10,834 nt of DNA from Actinomycetales bacterium Ga0077552 (GTDB lineage Bacteria > Actinomycetota > Actinomycetes > Actinomycetales > Microbacteriaceae): positions 1-10,834 of the forward strand of contig LNFD01000207.1 of the NCBI GenBank assembly GCA_001464255.1. The letters run 5' to 3'. Below are positions 5,920-10,834 of the stretch, piece after piece (the stretch's first letter is position 1; the number at the start of each line of letters is the position of its first letter). The position numbers were made by a program, and so were the translations under genes. The notes beneath the pieces were generated by a model, which worked only from the letters and a program-made list of their open reading frames with translations, searched no databases and was not told the DNA's origin.

Positions 5920-8900
5920 ATGGCGAGCGACAGCCGGAGGGCGGTGCTCGAGCGGCCGTGGTTCGCCGCGATCGCCGTCATCGTCGCGGTGAGCCTCGTC
6001 GTCGCAGCAGGGGTCGTTGCTCTCGTCAAGTTCGGGTCACCCTTCGACGGTCCTGAACCTCAGGCTGTTCGCGCCCCGAGCGCCTTCCCGCTCAGCCTCA
6101 CGCCCGTCTCGTCGCCCGCCGTCGATCGCGGCGGCACGATCTCGCTCGAGGTCTCCGGCCAGTCTCGAGAGCCGATCGAGACCGTCGAGCTGTGGGATGG
6201 CGATCGACTCGTGTACTCGATCGACGAGCTCGAGCCGACCGAGCTCGCCGACGGCTCGTACGTGCTCACGCTCGAGCTCGATCACGTTCCGACGATCGCC
6301 GGTGATCGGCCCCTGCTCGCTCGCGCCATCACGGCCTCGGGCGAGGCAGCGAGCTCGGCGGTGGTGCCGACCTCGGTTCTCGACCTGCCCGTCGATCTGG
6401 GTCTGCGTTCTCAACTGGCTGCGGGGCTGGATGCTCCGCCGGCCATCACGCGCCTGCGCGCGGCCCCCGGCGACACGGTGGAGTCCATCGCGGGCCGACT
6501 CGCTCTCACGCCCGAGCAGCTTCTCCCGAGCGTCCGCGTCGCGACGTTCGACGAGCCGCTCCTCGCCGGCACGCCGGTGATGGCGCCCGTTGCACCGGTC
6601 TCGATTGCCGATGACCCGACGCAGTACCGCCTGCCGACGAGCGACTGGCTCACGCGCATCACGGCGACGCTCGATGGGTGCGACGTGGTCGTGACGGCCA
6701 CGAATCCCGATGATGAGCTCTGGATCTACGGGGGGCCCGAACAGCGCAAGATCGGCGAGGTGCGCCCGGGGGAGCCCGCGCGCCTGAGCGCTCTGCCGAT
6801 CGGCCTGCTGACACTCGTCGCGTTCCTTCCGCGCGTGACCGATGACGTGAGCGGGCTCAACGGGCCATCGCTTCCTGTCTCCATCACGGTGCCCGAGGAG
6901 TGCGCCGATCTCGGCTGGTCGGGCGACGCCATCATCGTCAACGGCGCCCTCTCGTCGACGATCGACGTGCCTGACCCCTACCTCTACGTGTCGATCGATC
7001 GCGGGCCGTGGCAGCGCGTCCCGGCCGCCGAGGGGCAGTTTCTGCCTTCGAGCGTCGCGGCCGACCTGCGCTCGTTCCTGGCGGTCGAGCAGTCCGACCA
7101 GGTCGACCTCGAGCTCTGGCATCGCGACGGCGGCGAGGCCGTGCAGGTCGGGGCCGGGCTGTTCTGCCGGGCGAGCATCCAGCCGGCATCGACGGCGGGG
7201 TCGACGGCCTCGGGCGGTCCGTGCCAGCCGCCGGGAGCCCGATCGCCGGGGGAGTCGGCGCCCGTGCGCTCGCTGACCCTCACGGCGTCGGTCGGCCCTG
7301 GCCCGGCGGGGTACCTGAGCATCCTGGTCGACCCCCTGGCTGAGCAGCAGGTGAACCTCACGAGCGACGTGCCCGTCGAGCTCACGGTCGAGAGCCTCGA
7401 CCCCGCGCTGCGCTCGGCGCTCCTGCAGGTCTCGCTCGCGCCGATCGGCAGCGCATCGACAGGTCTCCCGACAGCGGGCGTGCTCCGCACGATCCCGGTC
7501 GCGCTGTCACCCGTGTCGGGCGGATCGCGCGGCACGGCGACCATCAGCCCCTGGCAGTGGCGGTCGCTGAAGGCCGAGGCTGCGGGCTCGCTCGACGATG
7601 CGGGGTCGCTCGTGCTCGACGACGCCGTCGCGGCATCGCTCGCGGCCGCGACGCTCGCCGCCAACGACGGCCTCGTCACCGACCTCGCGATACGCGCACT
7701 CGCCGTCACGGGCGGGGGAGGCACGACGAGCGAAGGCTACGCCTCGCGCCCGATCATCATCGACATGACGGCGACCGAGCCGTGGACCGATGAGACGGCG
7801 CCGCAGCTCGTCGACCCGGTGGTCGAGTACCGGCCGGGCATCGCGCAGTCGGCGACCGACCAGTCGTACCGCGGAGCGTGCTTCGACATCCAGAGCTATC
7901 CGCCCGCGGGGGTGTGGCTCGCCGAGCCGTGGTCGGGGCCGCTGGCCGAGACTCCGGCGGGCACGGTGTATCCCGGGAGCCCTGAGCCCGGCGACACCGT
8001 CTCCTCCGGCGGCAACGCCGCCCGAAGCGACCTCGGGCTCGCGCTGGCCTCGTACCCGACCGACGCGTGGACCTACTGCGAGGAGGCGCGCACCGACTTC
8101 CGCAACAGCGCCGACGTCGCCATCTACGTCGCCGAGCAGGAAGCGAAGCCGAAGTGCGGCTTCGTGTGCGTTCTGCAGACCACCCTCATGGGGGCGTTCG
8201 TCGGCTTCCTGGTCGGCGGACCGGCAGGGGCGCTCGTGGGAGCGTCGATCGGCCTCGGCGCCGGGCTCGTGAGCACGGTCTCACCCGGCGTCTACGAGGC
8301 GCTCACCGAGCTGTGGGACGCGGTGGCCAGCATCTACAACAGGATCTACACGACCGCGATCGACGTTCTCGACGCGCTCAATCCCGTGTGCCTCGCCGCC
8401 GGGGCCGCCTCGGAGGAGGCGGAGCAGGCCTGCGACTCGGTCACGAACCTCGCGGTCGCCGTGGCGTTCACCTATGCTACGGGCCTGCCTCCGCAGCTGC
8501 CCATGCACGAGAACATCGCGGCAGTCGCGTCGGGCGACATGCAAGGGTTGCTCGTCCTGGCCATGGACTACGGGCTCTCGCAGTTCGGGTTGAGCTGCGA
8601 GACCTTCACGGTACCGGCCGACTCGGCCGGCACCGTGACCGCCGTCGCCGAGCTGTACGGCGATCCCGACGTCGATGCCACTCTCGATACCGCGACCGCC
8701 CCCGACGGCTCCCTCTCGGCGTGTCAGGCGTTCGCGAGTGTGCTCTACGGCACCGTGCGTCGCGGGCTCGAGGCCGAGCAGGGCAAGCTCATCTCGAGCG
8801 TCTTCCGCGTCGGCTACATCCCCGGCCTCGTGTACCGCCCGGTGGGGGATGCCCCGCCGACGATCGTCGTCACGGGCGGGGTGCCCGGCCCCCTCGCGGG

Positions 8901-9291
8901 CGGCACGAGCTGCCCCATCACCGCGAACACGACCCTCGTGATGAACGGGCGCGCGTACGAACTGGCTCCCGCGATCGAGCCGGCGGTCGTTCGTCGTGCC
9001 GCGAGCTACGAGCAGGTGGCGGGCATCACCGCGACCTGGACCGGCACCGTTCCGCTGCCGGTGCTGCCCGACTGGGACTTCGTCTCGGGCCCCCCGGCCC
9101 CGCTCGTGCGGTCGATCAGCCAGGCGGCCCCCGGTGCCCCCTACCTGACAGTGCGGGTCGACTCGCCGTGCCTCGGCGACACGGTCACGTTCACGCGGGC
9201 CCGGTTCGAGCCCGGCCCGCTCGCCTTCACGACCGACTCGCGGGGTGTGGCCTACTACTACCCCGGCTACGGATTGACGGATACCCCGTGA
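5920..9291 (+). CDS. Large membrane-anchored extracellular protein with Ig-like region, LysM-like module and glycine zipper; function unknown
   Basis: 1123 residues. Residues 1-13 are cytoplasmic and include Arg6, Arg7 and Arg12; 14-36 form one transmembrane helix, with the rest outside. Residues about 47-155 look like a bacterial Ig-like domain (GGTISLEVSG, ETVELWDGDRL). Residues 181-222 resemble LysM, with APGDTVESIAGRL at the start and LLAGTPVMAP at the end, suggesting peptidoglycan contact. Residues 235-640 are beta-rich and unassigned. From 654 the protein is richer in cysteine; overall there are 14 (254, 328, 416, 435, 654, 720, 746, 750, 824, 838, 893, 935, 998, 1084), so disulfides are plausible. 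Residues 758-782 contain seven glycines spaced exactly four apart, followed by amphipathic helices (790-823) and the motif YATGLPPQLP (852-861). The C-terminal 140 residues are again beta-rich. No catalytic motif was recognised. It starts 3 bases after the lipoprotein stop and overlaps the next gene by 4 bases. Coding is secure; the function is unknown. Confidence 0.88.
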   Translation: MASDSRRAVLERPWFAAIAVIVAVSLVVAAGVVALVKFGSPFDGPEPQAVRAPSAFPLSLTPVSSPAVDRGGTISLEVSGQSREPIETVELWDGDRLVYSIDELEPTELADGSYVLTLELDHVPTIAGDRPLLARAITASGEAASSAVVPTSVLDLPVDLGLRSQLAAGLDAPPAITRLRAAPGDTVESIAGRLALTPEQLLPSVRVATFDEPLLAGTPVMAPVAPVSIADDPTQYRLPTSDWLTRITATLDGCDVVVTATNPDDELWIYGGPEQRKIGEVRPGEPARLSALPIGLLTLVAFLPRVTDDVSGLNGPSLPVSITVPEECADLGWSGDAIIVNGALSSTIDVPDPYLYVSIDRGPWQRVPAAEGQFLPSSVAADLRSFLAVEQSDQVDLELWHRDGGEAVQVGAGLFCRASIQPASTAGSTASGGPCQPPGARSPGESAPVRSLTLTASVGPGPAGYLSILVDPLAEQQVNLTSDVPVELTVESLDPALRSALLQVSLAPIGSASTGLPTAGVLRTIPVALSPVSGGSRGTATISPWQWRSLKAEAAGSLDDAGSLVLDDAVAASLAAATLAANDGLVTDLAIRALAVTGGGGTTSEGYASRPIIIDMTATEPWTDETAPQLVDPVVEYRPGIAQSATDQSYRGACFDIQSYPPAGVWLAEPWSGPLAETPAGTVYPGSPEPGDTVSSGGNAARSDLGLALASYPTDAWTYCEEARTDFRNSADVAIYVAEQEAKPKCGFVCVLQTTLMGAFVGFLVGGPAGALVGASIGLGAGLVSTVSPGVYEALTELWDAVASIYNRIYTTAIDVLDALNPVCLAAGAASEEAEQACDSVTNLAVAVAFTYATGLPPQLPMHENIAAVASGDMQGLLVLAMDYGLSQFGLSCETFTVPADSAGTVTAVAELYGDPDVDATLDTATAPDGSLSACQAFASVLYGTVRRGLEAEQGKLISSVFRVGYIPGLVYRPVGDAPPTIVVTGGVPGPLAGGTSCPITANTTLVMNGRAYELAPAIEPAVVRRAASYEQVAGITATWTGTVPLPVLPDWDFVSGPPAPLVRSISQAAPGAPYLTVRVDSPCLGDTVTFTRARFEPGPLAFTTDSRGVAYYYPGYGLTDTP
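6460..6585 (+). other. LysM-like module within the large surface protein (residues 181-222)
   Basis: The segment opens with APGDTVESIAGRL, follows with the helix TPEQLLPS and closes with LLAGTPVMAP. This matches the LysM pattern (PGDT-x2-SIA ... L-x2-G-x2-hydrophobic-P) in order and at about 40 residues, although the usual Asn before the last part is not obvious. LysM modules bind N-acetylglucosamine polymers such as peptidoglycan. Its place shortly outside the membrane anchor fits wall contact. The match was made by eye. Confidence 0.55.
8191..8265 (+). other. Seven-glycine zipper in the large surface protein (residues 758-782)
   Basis: Gly occupies residues 758, 762, 766, 770, 774, 778 and 782, six successive GxxxG steps in a hydrophobic helix of membrane-spanning length. 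A CxxxC pair (C746, C750) precedes it. Such spacing puts every glycine along one side of the helix and is known from glycine-zipper membrane proteins that pack or oligomerise. A Pro at 768 lies in the middle. Confidence 0.75.
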
Positions 9292-10208
9292 TCGCCGCGC
9301 TGCTCGTCTCGCGCATCGCCCTCGGCACGGCGGTCGTCGGCACCATCGCGCTCGGGGCCGCGATCATCGTGCCGCCGCCGACACCTCCGGCCCGCGTCTG
9401 GTTCGACCAGCCGCTCGACGGCTCCGTTCTCGAGGCGGGTGAGCAGAGCATCCGGATTCATCTTCGCGATGATGCCCCGTTGCTGCGTTTCGTGATCACG
9501 CGCGACGGGGAGCAGGTCGGTGCTCCCGGTGACGACACTCTCGAGCGCGTGGTCGACGCGCCGGGGCGCGCGGCCTGGATGGGGGAGTTCTCGTGGGACT
9601 TCACCCCGGGAACGTACGAGCTGCAGCCACTGCTGGGCGTCGACGACGCGCTGCCGTCGATCACGATCATCGTGGTGGGTGACATCGCCGAGGTGCCGAC
9701 TCCGGGCGCCCCCGACCCGACGCCGAGTGCCACTCCGACACCCACGCCAACGACGACACCCACGTCCAAGCCCAGCACCGAACCCACGACAGAGCCGACG
9801 ACGGCGCCCAGCACGCCTCCCTCCCCCTCGCCGAGCGCGACCCCGAGCGCTCCGCCGGCCCCCGTGTTCGCCGGCTCGGTATCGCGCCTCCAGGGCGCGA
9901 CCGACTGGAACAGCGTCTTCACCGGGTCGGGGATCTCGCCCGCGGGCGCGATCGTCAACGTGCAGGTCAACGTGCGACCCGGCGACACCGGCTCGTTCAG
10001 CGGGTGGGTCTCGACCCCCTGCATCACCTCGGGCAGCGGTACCGCGCCGTTCTCGTGCACCGTCGCCAATCACCAGATCCAGACACCCGAGCGGGTCGGC
10101 GCGTACGCCCCGCCCTACCTCGTCGTCTACCGCCTCGAGGTCATCTACCAGGGCACCACCTACTACGGTCCGGGCGGCAACTGGATGACCCAGGTGCGCG
10201 TCGGCTAG
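9288..10208 (+). CDS. Membrane-anchored exported protein with Ig-like domain, Pro/Thr linker and C-terminal beta domain; function unknown
   Basis: 306 residues from GTG 9288, which overlaps the stop of the large surface gene in GTGA. An N-terminal hydrophobic segment (about 2-28, with a lone Arg9) is a membrane anchor or uncleaved signal; no lipobox cysteine is present. Residues 36-132 look like an Ig-like domain (RVWFDQPLDGSVLEAGEQSI ... DFTPGTYELQPLL) of the same general kind as the first domain of the large protein. Residues 137-192 are an almost pure Pro/Thr/Ser linker with PTPTPT and TEPTTEPTT runs, typical of wall-spanning or glycosylated spacers. Residues 193-306 form a beta-rich domain with C245 and C257 close enough for a disulfide, ending in YYGPGGNWMTQVRVG. 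No LPXTG sorting signal is present. The overlap with the preceding gene implies coupled translation and a shared role. I do not recognise the C-terminal domain. Confidence 0.85.
   Translation: MIAALLVSRIALGTAVVGTIALGAAIIVPPPTPPARVWFDQPLDGSVLEAGEQSIRIHLRDDAPLLRFVITRDGEQVGAPGDDTLERVVDAPGRAAWMGEFSWDFTPGTYELQPLLGVDDALPSITIIVVGDIAEVPTPGAPDPTPSATPTPTPTTTPTSKPSTEPTTEPTTAPSTPPSPSPSATPSAPPAPVFAGSVSRLQGATDWNSVFTGSGISPAGAIVNVQVNVRPGDTGSFSGWVSTPCITSGSGTAPFSCTVANHQIQTPERVGAYAPPYLVVYRLEVIYQGTTYYGPGGNWMTQVRVG
9696..9863 (+). repeat. Low-complexity Pro/Thr/Ser-coding tract
   Basis: These bases encode residues 137-192 of the 306-residue exported protein, nearly all Pro, Thr, Ser and Ala, built from loose ACN-CCN repeats. 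Unit sequences are not identical, so slippage is possible but not strongly favoured. The tract most likely encodes a stiff spacer that lifts the C-terminal domain away from the membrane through the wall. Confidence 0.7.
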
Positions 10209-10834
10209 GCCCCGGCCACGAGGTCCTTCCGCCACGCGCCCTCGTAGACGAAGGGCACGAAGCCCAGCGCCTCGTTGACGGCGAGCATGTGCCGGTTCTC
10301 CTCGGCGTTGTAGGTGATCACCGAAGGATGCCCGGGCGAGACCTGCTCGAGCCACAGCACGTTCGCGGCCTTCAGCAGCATGCCGAGGCGGTGCCCCCGG
10401 TGCTCCCGCAGCACGATGGTGTCCTCCTGCAGCGCCGACCGCTCGGCCTCGGCCGGAACCGTCATCTCGGTGAAGCCGACCAGCGCCCCCGAGGGCACGT
10501 GCTCGACCGCGGCGACGACCGAGGTGCGGGGACTCTCGGCCTCCTTCGCCTCGTCCTCGAGCAGTCGCTCCACTGTCCACGGGTCTTCGGGCTCCTCGAG
10601 GCCCGCGGTCGGGGCGTCCGTGCTCATGCGCGTGAGCAGGTGCGCGATGCCCTCCCGCCACTCCGGCGGGGTCGGCCCCGCCCACGTGTGCACGCGGTAG
10701 TCCGGGCCGGCCGCGGCCGCCGCGGCGTCGTGCGCGGCCTGCAGCACGTCGCTTCCGAGCGGCAGCAGCAGCCGGCTGCCGCGCTCCACCTGCTCGAGGG
10801 TGTAGCCGAGGCCCTGCAGCAGGCGCACCTCGGG
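10205..10834 (-). CDS. GNAT family N-acetyltransferase, C-terminal part (5' end beyond window)
   Basis: On the minus strand the frame is open from the window edge (Pro-Glu-Val then RLLQGLGYTLEQVERGSRL) to TAG at 10205-10207, at least 209 codons. The opening segment looks like the end of one GNAT domain, and a second complete GNAT-like domain follows. The full protein is therefore probably a tandem-GNAT enzyme of about 400 residues, cut here. The acetyl-CoA pyrophosphate-binding motif is visible in VLREHRGHRLGMLLKAAN (the R-G-H-R-L-G loop), after a strand with TIVLRE. The C-terminal NAEENRHMLAVNEALGFVPF is the usual alpha4/beta7 signature. Such enzymes move an acetyl group from acetyl-CoA to an amine; the substrate is unknown. 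The gene is convergent with the exported-protein operon and their stop codons share CTAG. The GTG at 10828 is probably internal, not the start. Confidence 0.9.
   Translation of the reverse strand, partial: PEVRLLQGLGYTLEQVERGSRLLLPLGSDVLQAAHDAAAAAAGPDYRVHTWAGPTPPEWREGIAHLLTRMSTDAPTAGLEEPEDPWTVERLLEDEAKEAESPRTSVVAAVEHVPSGALVGFTEMTVPAEAERSALQEDTIVLREHRGHRLGMLLKAANVLWLEQVSPGHPSVITYNAEENRHMLAVNEALGFVPFVYEGAWRKDLVAGA

Noticed and set aside
8067..9287. Upstream extension of the 306-residue gene through the large surface gene
   Set aside because: Arg-rich shadow translation; the hydrophobic N-terminus begins exactly at GTG 9288.
9700..9863. Pro/Thr tract considered as a CRISPR-like or tandem DNA repeat
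   Set aside because: Repeat units are short, unequal and explained by Pro/Thr/Ser codons in one open frame; there are no spacers.
10120..10208. Sortase-type anchoring at the end of the 306-residue protein
   Set aside because: No LPXTG-like motif, hydrophobic tail or terminal positive charges; the anchor is at the N-terminus.
10218..10245. ACGAGG/CCTCGT inverted repeat near the convergent stops as a terminator
   Set aside because: Only 6 pairs around a 16-base loop inside the acetyltransferase coding region, with no U-run.
9267..10685. 472-codon open frame on the minus strand across the last exported gene and the acetyltransferase
   Set aside because: Rich in Arg/Gly/Ala with no recognisable domain, and it covers two better-supported genes. 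Long antisense open frames are common at this GC content.

Overview
The window is about 70% GC, with strong GC-ending codon preference, GTG starts and 4-base start/stop overlaps. The cysteine-free form of ribosomal protein L32 and the order DUF177 - rpmF - rnc - mutM point to a high-GC Gram-positive actinobacterium, most likely of the family Microbacteriaceae (from protein resemblance; no search was run).

Layout. (1) Bases 1-1032 hold the 3' part of a class III aminotransferase gene cut by the window edge. A 125-base spacer follows, with a long hairpin (candidate terminator) and then a candidate promoter placed almost on top of the next start codon. (2) Bases 1158-3619 are a conserved housekeeping block read left to right: a YceD/DUF177 protein, L32 (rpmF), ribonuclease III (rnc) and formamidopyrimidine-DNA glycosylase (mutM). 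Gaps are only 13 and 16 bases after rpmF. (3) Bases 3616-10208 are an accessory-looking block on the same strand. It starts with a LuxR-type regulator whose GTG start overlaps the mutM stop and which carries two consecutive LuxR-type helix-turn-helix domains. Three exported proteins of unknown function follow: a 175-residue lipoprotein, a 1123-residue membrane-anchored protein (Ig-like region, LysM-like module, seven-glycine zipper, 14 cysteines) and a 306-residue membrane-anchored protein with a Pro/Thr linker. The junctions between the three exported genes are 3 bases and a 4-base overlap, so they are probably translated together. (4) From 10205 to the window end, on the minus strand, is the C-terminal part of a GNAT acetyltransferase. 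Its stop codon overlaps that of the last exported gene.

How the parts may work together. The housekeeping block serves ribosome assembly, RNA processing and DNA repair. In many actinobacteria mutM is followed by smc and ftsY. Here the regulator and exported genes lie there instead, so a cell-surface module may have been inserted behind mutM and may share its transcript. The regulator plus three exported proteins is the best candidate for an undescribed system. Its function cannot be read from sequence: the LysM-like module hints at cell-wall contact and the glycine zipper at helix packing in or on a membrane. No tRNA, rRNA, CRISPR array, transposase or integrase was seen, and no gene-free stretch exceeds 300 bases.
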